From: Cannabis sativa
Lineage: Eukaryota; Streptophyta; Magnoliopsida; Rosales; Cannabaceae
DNA: 64,000 bases
Direction: 5' to 3'
Assembly: GCF_029168945.1 (NCBI RefSeq)
Contig: NC_083601.1
Span: 69,491,595 to 69,555,594, forward strand
Positions 1 through 10,952 of this stretch are shown piece after piece; the stretch's first letter is position 1, and every line of letters begins with the position of its first letter. Made by a program: the position numbers and the translations under genes. Under the pieces are notes generated by a model that did not search any database, was not told the DNA's origin, and saw only the letters and a list, made by a program, of their open reading frames with translations.

Positions 1-153
1 AATAAATTATCGGGATTGAGCGGGGTTATGGAAATTGACCATTTTACCCCTAGCTTTAGAAATACCTAAGTTATATCTTTAAGGGCATTTTAGTCATTTG
101 CTAATAAATAGAGATAGGTGGCTGCCTTAGGTTTTGACACCTAATCAAGCTAA

Positions 154-2050
154 TGTTGGAATTTATTTTACCAGGATCTTAGATCTACTCACAAGTATGT
201 TTATTAACATCCTAAATATGAACTTTCTAAAACGATAAATTAAACACATATAAAGTTTAAGAAACCTTACATTGGGTGCAGCGGAATAATATGACTCCTT
301 CCGTTCAGATATCTAGCCCTTGATTCCTTTCTGTAGCAGAGCATTATCAATATCTGAACCTGGATCTCTTTCTCTGAATCTTTGATGCTGAATCTCCTTT
401 GCTGATGATCTTTCTTCACGATCTTCCTCACTATGATTGAGGTATCACTTGATGTGTGTGGGCACTACTCATACACTAAGGATTTCGAAATTCTAAGGAA
501 GAAGAGAGAGAGTGGTCAGCTAAAGATAGGGAGAGAGAAGGCTCGGGTTTTTCTCTGAAGGAAAAATTAAAAAAAAAATTAGTGTAATTTTCCTGAAGCC
601 TTCACTATCTATTTATAGCATTCCACTAGGGTTAGATTTGAATTATTTGGCATTAAAATAATGAAAATATCAGTTTAAATTTCCTACAAAAGTGGCAGGC
701 CATACACTTAGTGGATTGGGCCTTGGGCTTTGCAATTTTGCAATTTTACCACCTTTTGTATCTGATTTTCTCAAAAATGCCAATTTCCTAATTCAATCAT
801 TTAAATGCCAATTCTAACTATTTAATAACTATAAATAATTATTAAATAATATTGTCATTTATCATATTTATTAATTGAACCATACAAAGTATCATAATTA
901 ACAAATATGCCCCTATAAACTCTTTCTTTACAATTTCGCCCTTACTTAGTGAAAAATTCACAAAAAGACATAGTCTAATTTGAGAATTATAATTGATTAA
1001 TCAAAACCAATTACATGAGTCTTACAAGAAATATTATCTCAACTAGTGGGGGGACCATGGGTCTATATAACCGAGCTTCCAATAAGTAGATCAAGAATTT
1101 AGCAGTAAAATTCACTAACTTATTAATTCTTCGTTGAATCCACGCATAGAACTTAGAATTGCACTCTCAGTTATATAGAATGCTCTATATGTTCCACCAT
1201 ATAGACACATCATTAGTTATCCATTGTTATAATCCTAATGTGATCAATGATCCTCTATATGAATGATCTACACTGTAAAGGGATTAAATTACCGTTACAC
1301 CCTACAATGTATTTATTCCTTAAAACACTTGACCCCGTATAAATGATATTTCAGCTTATGTGAAATGAGTACTCCACCATTTATGTTCGTTTGGTCAAGC
1401 TCGTAGGAGATCATCCTTTGCTTACTATTCGCCAGATAGAAGCTATAGATTCCATGTTTATGATAGCGCTCCCACTCAATTGCACTACCGTGTTCCCAAA
1501 ATGTACGTATCACCCTGACCTAAAAGTAGGCTTAACTAACAAATCAAAGAACACGAATAGCCTTTCAAGATTGAGCCTAATCATAACAGGATTAAGAACA
1601 TTTGATCTAGGATCAACTTGGCGATATTGACTTGAATAGATTTTACGGTAAGTTTAATAAATCTAAGTCAAAGTTCAATATCGGTCCCTTCCGATGCATA
1701 CTCCATGCATCCAACCTGAGCTTTACTTTAACCAATGTTCTGGAAAGAACGTAGTATTTCTCCAAATACAAGTAAACTCTTGTTGTAGATTATCATATCA
1801 GTAAAACCCTGTGTCTGATAAATCTAGGAAACTTTATTCACATAGTCATGTTTACTTTCCAATGTGTTGACGGCACAATAAACATGATCAAGTATGTGAA
1901 AAGGGTTTCAGATGAATTTATACATTATGTAAATATAATCATGAAATAAATCATGTGAACCATGCAACATTAAATGTTATTTCTGATCTATATTAATAAG
2001 TAAATCTGATTATATTGAAATGGGTTTTATTTAGGGCATAAAACCCAACA
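154..2050 (-). mobile_element. Solo Copia LTR (family A), TSD GCTAA
   Basis: This 1897-bp unit begins TGTTGGAATT and ends AAACCCAACA, so on the minus strand it reads TGTTGGGTTTTATGCCC to the end. It is flanked on both sides by GCTAA (149-153 and 2051-2055), a 5-bp target site duplication. There is no internal region, so it is a solo LTR left by LTR-LTR recombination. It belongs to the same LTR family as the copies at 3685, 20437, 37464, 41711, 43201 and 62894. Short ORFs inside it (for example 1391-1630) are shared by other LTR copies only in part and are not genes. Confidence 0.9.
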
Positions 2051-2626
2051 GCTAATTTCAGCAAAGGATTTACTTAGTCCTTTTGTCTCATTTGAAGAAA
2101 AATCAAGGAAAAAGGAAAAATAGAAAATTGCTTTGTTCTTGACCCTCTCTCTCTCTTTCTTGCTTTCGGCTGGGACAAACCAAGGGAGTTTGGTGTTGAT
2201 TGTTGGATTTCAGCAAGGATTTCATAGGAGATAATCAATTTAAGGTAAGCTCCATTGAACCCTTCTTAGTTTTCAAGTTTTTAAGTTAGGTTGAAATGGT
2301 GTTTTGATGTAATAGGAGCTGTTAAGGTTTGAATTGCTTAGGGTTCGAATTCTGGGGTTAGGTTGAGTTGATTTGAGTCCCTAGCTACTGTTTTTGATGC
2401 TTGATTTTAGTTCTAAGCAAGCTTGAGTTTTGAAACTCAAGCTTTGAGCTTTAATGGCATAATTGGATTTATTGGTTTGTTCTGTGAAATACTGCTTGGA
2501 TTCTATTGTGTATGCATTGTATAGGTATACTGGAGAGTTTGGTAAGGTTTGGGCTTGATTTGAATTAAGGGGGATGATTTTTGGTTCCCGACAGTGAATC
2601 CGAAATTCCGGTTCTGGGAGGCCTGT

Positions 2627-2648
2627 ACCAACCGGTCGACCGGTTGGT
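2627..2648. repeat. 22-bp perfect palindrome in the TGTAACG LTR
   Basis: A perfect no-spacer palindrome whose half site is ACCAACCGGTC. It is followed at 2650-2690 by further CCGG-centred motifs (CCAGAACCGG, CCGGTTGGG). The matching part of the related LTR at 31742-31813 has three AATTC-centred CCGGAATTCCGG palindromes instead. Function unknown; a protein-binding site or RNA stem is possible. Confidence 0.8.
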
Positions 2649-3684
2649 GACCCAGAACCGGATTGCCGGTTGGGAACCGGTCTGCCTGTTGGGGGAATTT
2701 CCAGAACGCTAGTTTTGGCCAATTTTGAGATATTTAGGGTATTGCCATGAGGTTTATCGATAGGGAAACTTTTAGTTTCAAGTTTAAGTCCCGGAAAGTG
2801 ATTTAGCGAGTCACTCATCTGTGTTGCAATTATTGTGATTAGGGCATCCATCTAGCACGTGAATTCCGTTCAGGTCGGCCAGCACACTTGAATTCGGAAA
2901 ACAGGTAAGAACTGTGTATAATGTATGATGTGATTATCTGAATGTGTGTATATGTGTTTATATATGCATGCTTGAATTATGTTAAGCACTACCAACACTT
3001 GTATGAACAAGTTATAGAGTGCATTGGTATAGTGATTATTGTGATTGTGAGTACGATACAGTGATACCAACACAAGCATGGGAAAATGCTAAGGTGTGTG
3101 GTACATCACTCAGTGTCACTCAGTGATCGGGATAAACCCTACCAACACTCGTACAGTGAGGTACGATGTGTATGTGGTATAGTGGTTGTACTCTAGTATT
3201 GAACGTTCATACTCATCTGTTAAGCTCTGTAAATAGGTGTATAGGCGCCTATTTACATGTCGGAAATTATATGGTATGTTATATGGATTTCTTACTGAGT
3301 CTGTTGACTCACAGTTTCTGCTTCCATGTGTAGGTAAAGGAAAGGCGAAGGCTGAACAAGAATGAACCTGAGCTCGGGTGAGATTGTACATGTCAAGCGG
3401 CGCGACCTGGAGTGTTCGATCTCGAGACATCTGGGAGTTATATTTTGAAAGTCGCTGTGCGACCTGGAAGTTATGTATTTTGAAATGTAAAGTTTAAATA
3501 GTAAATTTTTAAAAGTTTGAAATCGGGATCCCGGGATTTGTAAATATTATATTATATTACAAAGTTTAATATTTAAAAGAAAAAGTTTTAATTTGACACG
3601 TTTTTCGAGAAATTTCTTTGATTAGCAAAGATTGCACAATAATTGAAAAAGCACTGTAGCGTGCCTTAGCATTAGGGCGTTACA

Positions 3685-4687
3685 TAAGTGAACCAAATTT
3701 ACCAAGTAAATTCCTACTTATTAATTCTTCGTTGAATCCACTCTTAGAACTTAGAATTGCACTCTCAAACTTATATAGAGCATATTGTATGTTCCACGAT
3801 ATCAATATGCTATCTCATTTAACCATTGTTATAATCTTATTGTGATTCAAAGATCCTCTATATAGATGATCTACATCGACATGGGATTTCTTTACCGTTC
3901 TCACCCCTCAATGTATTTTGCCCCTTAAAACACTTAGCTACCTGTAAATGGTGTTTAGTGATCTAATAATTAGTCAGTTAAACAAGAGCTCATCCATTTA
4001 CTTCTATTTGCTAAGCTCGAAGGGAATCATCACTTGACTTCTATACACCAGTAGAAGCTATAGATTCCATATTTATGTTCAGCACTCCCACTCAATCATA
4101 CTATTATGTTCCCAAAATATACGTATCACCCTGACCCAAAAGTAAGCTTAACTAATAAATCTAAGAACATGAATAGCACTCCTGAGTTGAGCCTAAGCAT
4201 ATCAGGATTTAGATTCTTTTAATCTTAAGATCAACTACTGATATTGACTTGGAAAGATATGTATAACGGTAAGTTTGTAATATCTTAACTTAGTTGCAAT
4301 ATCGGTCCAGTCCAATGTATACTCCATACATTCGAAACTAGTATACTTTACTAATGTCCTGGAAAGAACATAACACTTACTCCAAGTGTAAGTATACATC
4401 ATCGCTGATTATCACATCAGTGTAAATCCAATAACACTGATGAAATAGGGACCAAAACTTTTGATTCATATGATCATAATCACATTCCACTGTGTTGACG
4501 ATACTGTAATTGTGAATAAACATATGATCTGGATTTAACTGATTTTGCGTGTATGAATGTAATAAACATATTAAACATATTAAACCATTAGCATGTAAAA
4601 TTCATGCAAACATCAATCACTTCAAATTTCTTATATTGATAACTAATCAGATTGTAAAGAGTTTTATTTAGGGCATAAAACCCAACA
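3685..4687 (-). mobile_element. Left (3') LTR of minus-strand Copia, partial
   Basis: This 1003-bp segment is nearly identical to 21344-22346 of the right LTR, which is also exactly 1003 bp from the same target site, with only scattered substitutions seen by eye. It ends in CCCAACA at 4687 and is followed by a short stretch (4688-4715) that, reversed, matches the sequence just upstream of the 3' LTR of the intact Copia element (GTGCAAGTGG then the LTR at 62894). It is therefore the 3' LTR of an element read on the minus strand. The rest of the LTR was displaced leftwards by the TGTAACG insertion and lies outside the window. Confidence 0.85.
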
Positions 4688-6506
4688 AACTGCCACTTGC
4701 ACTAATATAAAACAAACTGCGCAAATAGGTCAATCTGATGTCTTGATCTTCAGATCAAGTGTAGTATATTTGAATCCACCCAAACTTCGGGAACTAGTTC
4801 ATAAAAACTCTTATGAAACATCCTTTACTATATGCTTTACTCATCAAGGGATCTTGAAATCTTTACTGTTTTAAAAGTACATTTGAATTAACAGAAGACA
4901 TATCTCTCATATTTTAAAATATGTAATTGAGATAATACAATGTAGACTTTTCTTCAGTGATATAACTTTCTGGTATTTTCGAATAGACCAAGTTACAATT
5001 CTTCTCTGGTAGAGCTTGAATTATTATACAATAATTCCTCCACCCCCAAAGTAAGCACCATCTCAAGAATTTCGAAATTAGATGGTGAGATACAAAGGCA
5101 ACTGATACACAGTTCCTTAATATCTGACATATAGATCACTTTCATAAATTTTTCTTGAATATCTTCTAATGTTCCCTATTTGATTACATCTCAGATAGCT
5201 CCCACTCAATAGCAGATGTCTGGTTAAATAATACTTTTAACCTCTGATTGTTTAGAGAGTTACCTAGTTGTGACTTTTGTATTAGTCTGAAACTTTAAGT
5301 TAAGACTAAGTCATCAACATAGCAGACTAGTATTTGAAGTGAAAAATACATGCCAGAGATAAAGTAATCAAAATTAAGATACCATCAAATTTTATGAAGA
5401 TTAAGAATTCTTGGTTCAAGTCATTTGAATGGACCGAACTAGAGTTCTTTATCTTATTCTCATAATTCTGATAAGCTATTCCTATCCATGTGAATGTTTA
5501 GATTTGCTTTTCAGTAATGTTCTTAAGTACCTATCACAAGTATCAACCTAATGAAGATGGGTATAGAACTTTAAAATTATCCCACTCAATTAAGGTAGTG
5601 TGAAACTTTAACAAAGAACTTTCAAAGGTATCAAACTCTTACTTATAACAGTAAAAACGAAATGGAACATACAATCAAGATCAAGAATTTATATTGACAA
5701 TAGCTGACTCATTATATTACTTCCATGTTTAAAGAAGATATGTGTTTCATAGGGAATTGTAGAATAGACTCCACCCCTAAGAATATACATATAGGGTACT
5801 TGTGGATAACCTCCACCCCTAAGTATATAGAGATTATGATCCACCCCTAAAGGTTGTAAAGATCATGATTCTCTAAGTGTGATAGAGTTTATGTGGAGTT
5901 GAATACTATCCAGAGTTCATTAGATATAAAAGATCGTTGAACTGCATAGTTTTCTTAACTTTTCTCCACCCCTATCAGATCATAAGATCCTTTTATTAAA
6001 CAAATTCTTAATAATTGTTTGAGAATTAACAATTATTGATAAACATAGAAATAATTTCTAGTGTTTATATAATATAACTCTATGAAGAGTTGTAAATATT
6101 ATAGAATTTGCATCAACAATAAAAACACTTACACATAAAAAAAATACAAATATAATGTGGTAATAATTGATGAAGATAAAATTAAATGAAGCTCAATCTC
6201 ATAATTTGCAATGGTGATTTCGAAAATAAAACTTTATTAATAAGAAAATGTATTGCAACAATATGAGAGAAACAGGGATAAATATCCCTGACTAAAATTT
6301 GAAATCCAAATTGTCTTTAAACTAAAACAATTAATTCAAAAAAAATTGAAGAGCTTCATCTTCATCTAGACGATTTCACCCTTTGGTCTAGCTTTCTGAT
6401 CCAACTCATCTGAGTTCAAGTAGCTTGGCCTATAAGAAGAAGAAAACAAATAAACAAAGTTTAGTCCAGAATCATAAATCCAATTGGATAATAATTCACT
6501 AAACTG
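4688..6506 (-). pseudogene. Decayed Copia pol region
   Basis: Where integrase, reverse transcriptase and RNase H should lie there is no ORF above 60 codons on the minus strand. One local trace remains: read on the minus strand, about 5335-5309 encodes a CYVDDL-like peptide, the core of a Copia reverse transcriptase. The segment also holds four copies of CCACCCCTA (5771, 5813, 5841, 5966), a purine-rich GGGGTGG motif on the element's sense strand. The region is much shorter than the roughly 3 kb pol of the intact element, so it is deleted as well as mutated. Confidence 0.5.
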
Positions 6507-7373
6507 TTAAAGTTTATAGATGGAAATACCTTGTTTCTTTGCAAGAAGTTTAGGACACTGGGGTTTCCAATGACCTTTCTCATTGCAGTAGAAACACTTT
6601 CCTTTAAGTGTAGCATCACCAGAAGGAGCAGCCTTTTTATTTTTCATGGCTTTTGTTCGCTTCTTGGTGTTGTTCCACTTCCTCTTCGATTTGGGCTTTG
6701 AAGCAAAGGCAATATTTGCTTCAGGTTTCACCGTCCCATTACCATTTCCAGGATTATGAGGTTTACTCCCTTTCTTCTTGGGTCCTCCAATCAAATTTTC
6801 ATAAGTTTGAAGGTCATTGACTAATTCATGAAAGTCAATTTCCTTCTTATTCATGACATAATTTGATGTATATGGTAGAAATGCTGGAGTCAGGCTATTC
6901 AAGATAAGACTAACTTCAGTAGCACTGTCCATTTCAGCACCATGATCCTGGGCTTCTTGGAAATAACTGGACATGAGGAGAACATGGTCACGCACGTTTT
7001 GATGAGGTTCCATCTGTGCATTAATGTACTTCTTAGTCGCGTCAAAGCGTGACTGAAGTGATGCCTTACCGAATAGCTCATTTAACTTCGTCATAACTTC
7101 AGCGGCCTTCTCGGTTTTAGAAAACCGAGTTTTGAGGGTGTCAACCATGCTAGAAAGCATAAAGTATAGAGCTTTGTCATTTGCTTTCTGCCAACGCTCA
7201 TACTTTTCTTTCACAGCTTTGGATGCATTATCCCCAGGCACTTCAGGTGACGGGTCAGTTAAAACAAACAAGGCACTTTCTCCTATGAGAGCAATATTAA
7301 TGTTCTCATTCCACTTATTAAAGTTAGATCCATTCAGCTTGTTTTCAGTCAACAGTGATAACATGGGATTCAT
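6507..7373 (-). CDS. Copia gag protein (UBN2-type with CCHC knuckle)
   Basis: This intact 288-residue ORF encodes the structural capsid and nucleocapsid protein of a Copia element, which packages element RNA into cytoplasmic virus-like particles. The N-terminal two thirds match the gag-polypeptide of LTR Copia-type/UBN2 families: an early LNGSNFNKW motif, a central KYINAQMEPHQNVRDHV helix region and EIDFHELVNDLQTYE. A basic linker (about residues 195-250, rich in K, R, N and G) leads to one zinc knuckle, CFYCNEKGHWKPQC, near residues 260-273. The start is the ATG at 7373, placed 17 nt after a TTGTAG that looks like a 3' splice site, as in the related element at 59226. It is followed by decayed pol, so only gag can be made from this copy. 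Not a host gene. Confidence 0.88.
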   Translation of the reverse strand: MNPMLSLLTENKLNGSNFNKWNENINIALIGESALFVLTDPSPEVPGDNASKAVKEKYERWQKANDKALYFMLSSMVDTLKTRFSKTEKAAEVMTKLNELFGKASLQSRFDATKKYINAQMEPHQNVRDHVLLMSSYFQEAQDHGAEMDSATEVSLILNSLTPAFLPYTSNYVMNKKEIDFHELVNDLQTYENLIGGPKKKGSKPHNPGNGNGTVKPEANIAFASKPKSKRKWNNTKKRTKAMKNKKAAPSGDATLKGKCFYCNEKGHWKPQCPKLLAKKQGISIYKL

Positions 7374-7550
7374 TTTGATAATACAGGATACTACAAAGTA
7401 ATAGAAATCAACAAATAGAAATTAATAATGGTTTAACACACAAAATCAATTCAGAAATTATAAGCACATAGCAAGTAGGAATGATATGAGAAAATACTTA
7501 AAAATTCAATCCTAAATAATTTCTAAGGTTTTCAACAAACTGATATCAGT

Positions 7551-7685
7551 GTCTCGTTTAGGCGAGAGTCAAAGCTACCATCCATTGAATAGAGTTGTCA
7601 GCTCATCTAAAATGTTAAACATTCTAGCAACCTTTTATTCGATCAAGATTGGAATCCAGCGTTGTCCCGTTTAGGCGAGAGTCAA
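7551..7685 (-). repeat. Direct 23-nt leader repeats (two copies)
   Basis: Copies of a motif with core GACTCTCGCCTAAACGGGA (on the minus strand) lie at about 7551-7573 and at 7663-7685, about 112 bp apart. The first has one change (CGAGAC in place of CGGGAC). The same pair with the same spacing is at 58943-58965 and 59055-59077 in the intact Copia element. Confidence 0.85.
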
Positions 7686-7724
7686 GGCTATTCTATCTCA
7701 TGAGCTTCTACCATTGTTTCGCAA

Positions 7725-7786
7725 TTTACAAGTCAAATATGGTCGCCACCATTAGGGTGATCTATACCATATAAAACACTTACAAA
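7725..7786 (-). ncRNA. Three-tier leader hairpin of Copia RNA (minus copy)
   Basis: On the sense (minus) strand an outer helix pairs TTTGTAAGT (7786-7778) with ACTTGTAAA (7733-7725) through nine base pairs, two of them G-U wobbles. A middle helix pairs ATATGGT (7772-7766) with ACCATAT (7743-7737). The apical stem CACC/GGTG closes a CTAAT loop. The same architecture with a different outer stem is at 58836-58905. A cis-acting RNA element is inferred; no family name is known to me. Confidence 0.6.
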
Positions 7787-7832
7787 CCACTTATCATGCG
7801 AGATTAAACGGTGCGAAATTGCTAATGAACGT

Positions 7833-7849
7833 TCCTCCATTAGGGAGGA
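7833..7849 (-). ncRNA. CTAAT-loop hairpin of Copia leader (minus copy)
   Basis: TCCTCC and GGAGGA form a perfect 6-bp stem around a five-base loop (ATTAG on the plus strand, CTAAT on the sense strand). The same hairpin, unchanged, is at 58775-58791 in the intact element. Confidence 0.6.
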
Positions 7850-10324
7850 TTACTCACTAAAACAAACGCGGTGTAAAACCCACAATGGAGATCGAATATC
7901 TTAATAATAATAAAGCTCATTATTTAAAATGTATTTTCTTTATTATTCTAATAAATAAATCTCATTAAACTCTAAATTAAGAATTAAAATTCAAAAATAA
8001 GAATTTAATATAATATTTGTAAAATTATACTTAGATGGTGATTGAAATAAAATTAATTATTTTCATCTTAGTAGTAATCTTAAATATAAATATTAAGGAA
8101 ATTAATTTAAGTTGAATTAAATTAAATAATTAGCAACTTAAAAATTTCCTTTGAGAATATATTTATTGAGTTCGAAAATTTAAAGTATATAAAAGAAATA
8201 TACTATTTTCGAAAATAATAAAATTAGAAAAGAAATACTTCAAGCAAAAATATCACCTATCTAGATTTTCTTTTGACTAATTAATTCAATTTCTAATAAT
8301 ATATATATATTTTAAATTCATTTATTTTAAATTAATCAATTAAATGAAAAAAAAATCATTGATTGAAGTTGGCCCAAGAATTAATTAAAATAAATAATTA
8401 ATTTACAACTCAATCTATTTTTCAAAATAAAAAAAAAAAATTCGAAAATATTGCATAATTAAAATGCAAATTTCGAAATTGATTAATAAAATAAAGAAAA
8501 ATATATATTTTGAAAATTATTTAAATTTAAGTTGAAAAATTAAATTTCAACCTAAAAATAATTTTCTATTTAATTAAGTGTCATGAAAAATCAATAAATA
8601 TTTAAGTATCATGATGAAAATCAACTTAGATATATAGATTTTTCAAGTTAATTAAATGTATTAAATTCATGAAATAATAATTAAGTGTAGAGAAGGCTTA
8701 ATTATTTATTTCCTATTTAATACTAGGAAAAATATACTTAATAAAATTGTACCAAAATTAATTATTTAAATAAAGAATTTCACAAAGTATAATATTTTCC
8801 CATTTAAATATTAGAAATAATAAGTATTCTAGAAATTACTATCTAGAAAATATCTTATTTGACTAAGTATCTTTTCAAAAATTTGAAAAATATCTAATTT
8901 AAGTTAGATAGAAAAAATCTAAAACTTAAATAATTTCAAATTAGATTTAATAAAATATCAAAAATTAAGTTGTAACCACTTAATTTGAAGATATCTTTTT
9001 AAGTTAATATTCGAAAACATATTAACCTAAAAAATATCTAAAATATTCCATTTTAAGTTAATATTAGAAAAGATATTAACTTAAAAAATATCTTAAGAAT
9101 CTTTAATAACTAATGCCTAGGATTCCTCAACTTGATTTAAAATTCAAATCAAATATTCAAATTTAAGTTAGATAAGAAAAATCAGTTGATACAACTAATT
9201 TATAACTTAAATAGGAATATTTAATTAAATAAGCTCCAGAAAGAATCTAGTTAGTTAAAATTCTATATTTAATTAAATACAAGAAAAATACAAATAGTTT
9301 GTCTAGAATTAATATCTAAACTAAAAGTGTTTTTCTTAAAATTAACTTTAAAATATTAAAATGAAAATAAATTTCATATATTTTAAAAGTTAATTATGTT
9401 GCTAATTCAATTTTATTAGGTCAAACTAATATAATTAACCTAGTACAGTTATTCAAATCAGGCAAATGGGCCTTCACAATTGAGGTAGTTCATGTGAGGG
9501 GGTGCTGGGTTCAGTATGTCGTACCCACTTCTATGGCTCCCAACTCTCACACAAGGCCCAAAAGAGAGGAATTTAACCTTAAAATGAATAACTGTTATTA
9601 ATTGAATAGGTCCAAGAACTAAATGGACCTAAATAAAATCTATCATGGTGTGACATTTTATTTAGCAACAACCTATATGTATCTATATTAAAACAAAATA
9701 AACATATAGGCTCACACAGGCACACTTTGGATGGATCCTATCATGTTGCTAGGTCATACACAGATGAAAGAAGATTGTAATTTACCTGTTACAAATTATT
9801 ATCTTGACCAAGGGAGCCATCAGATCATTAGATCTGGCAAAAAGTAACCATGGCTATTTGCAATCAAGTAATAATAGGTTTTGAAAACTTACACACAAGC
9901 TAAAACCACATACTCCTGCAACAAGGTTAGCTGGATAGTTGGAAGTAGGATTTATTTAATTTTAAATAAATAATTTCGAAAAATAAATAATTAAATAAAA
10001 ATATTTTAATTTTTCAAAAAAAATAAAAATAAAAATAATATTTTAATTTTGGAAATAAAAAAAATTTAAATTTCGAAATTTTAAAAAAATATTTAAAATT
10101 AAACCTACTTTTTGAAAAATTAGGTTTCAACCAACCTAAATATCATTTCAAAATTTGCTAACTACTTTTAAAAATTAAATGTTATTTTAAAAATAAAAAT
10201 TAAATAAAATTTAGAAAAGATAAATGAAATATCTTATCAGATTTTTAAATTTAATTTAAATAAATAAAATAACAAAATTTAAAAGTTAGCAAAATATCTT
10301 ACATCTATTTAAAATTACATGATT

Positions 10325-10565
10325 CACTACTACAAAAACACCCTTTAGAGGCGGTTTTTAAGCCCTTTAGGCGTCGGTTTTCGCGAAATTCGCAACCGAC
10401 GCCTATCAGGGCGACGCTAAAGGGTTTATTTGAACCGACGCCATATGTACCCCTATGGCGTCGGTTCCTAGCTAGGAACCGACGCCATAGGGGTACATAT
10501 GGCGTCGGTTCCTAGCCAATAACCGACGCCATATGTGGCGTAGGAACCGACGCCAAAACCCCTCA
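10325..10565. repeat. Left terminal and subterminal repeats of the CACTA
   Basis: Terminal inverted repeat followed by a dense set of GGCGTCGGTT and AACCGACGCC motifs on both strands, at about 10371, 10393, 10433, 10458, 10477, 10501, 10521 and 10546. Such clusters are where the element-encoded DNA-binding protein is expected to bind before excision. Confidence 0.85.
10432..10511. repeat. Perfect 80-bp palindrome in the CACTA subterminal region
   Basis: The 40 bases 10432-10471 are the exact reverse complement of 10472-10511, with no spacer; the centre is CCTAG/CTAGG. Each arm contains two GGCGTCGGTT-type motifs and a GTACCCCTATGG segment. The right end has only imperfect relatives (about 19467-19505 and 19536-19572). 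Confidence 0.95.
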
Positions 10566-10952
10566 GATTTCAGTTTTTTTCATTTTTTTTAATTTAATTA
10601 TATTATTTTAATTTTATATTTATTAATTTATATACATATTTATTTAATTTAAATTACATATTTATTTAAATTTTAAATTACATATTTATTTAATTTAATT
10701 ATATATTAATTACATTTTAAATTAAATAGTAATTAAATTTGGGTAAAAACATAATTTGATTTCATAAAAATAATTAAATATTACACAAACATGTAAAATT
10801 AGTTAAAAATATTAATAAGTTAATAAATCTAATTACAAGTTAATCTATAAAAATTACATAATGAAGAAAAATTCTTCGACCTTTGAACCTCAATCGTCAC
10901 CGTGAATCACCGCCATCAATTGTTCGATCCACTTTCGCTGTAGTGGTAAAAT

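Larger units (their letters stand above)
1..3684 (-). mobile_element. Partial long LTR of TGTAACG family (probably Gypsy)
   Basis: The right boundary is the inverted terminus of an LTR: read on the minus strand it starts TGTAACGCCC at 3684. The body (1-153 plus 2051-3684) is a diverged reverse-complement match to the complete solo LTR at 30690-32937, including the stem with the TTTACCCC/TTTTGCCCC segment, the CT-rich tract near 2140 and the ACCGG palindromes. The left end lies outside the window, so it is not possible to say whether this is a solo LTR or the edge of a full element. The five bases at 3685-3689 (TAAGT) match the target in the undamaged Copia LTR at 21344-21348, so it inserted into that LTR. 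It is interrupted by a solo Copia LTR at 154-2050. No coding potential was recognised. Superfamily assignment is inference. Confidence 0.75.
7374..10324 (-). other. 5' leader of minus-strand Copia, gag-proximal part
   Basis: Non-coding, very AT-rich DNA between the CACTA insertion and gag. Two blocks are conserved with the leader of the intact Copia element on the other strand: 7551-7870 (matches 58740-59080) and about 9470-9780 (matches 57780-58090). The first holds two hairpins with a CTAAT loop on the element's sense strand and two copies of a 23-nt repeat. The stretch between the blocks (about 7900-9450) shows nothing but A/T-rich drift, with many ATATCTTA/TTAAGTTA-like words. Confidence 0.7.

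Noticed and set aside
2381..3430. Minus-strand ORFs of 69-156 codons
   Set aside because: They fall in LTR sequence (TGTAACG family), have biased low-complexity translations and are not preserved in the related LTR at 30690-32937.
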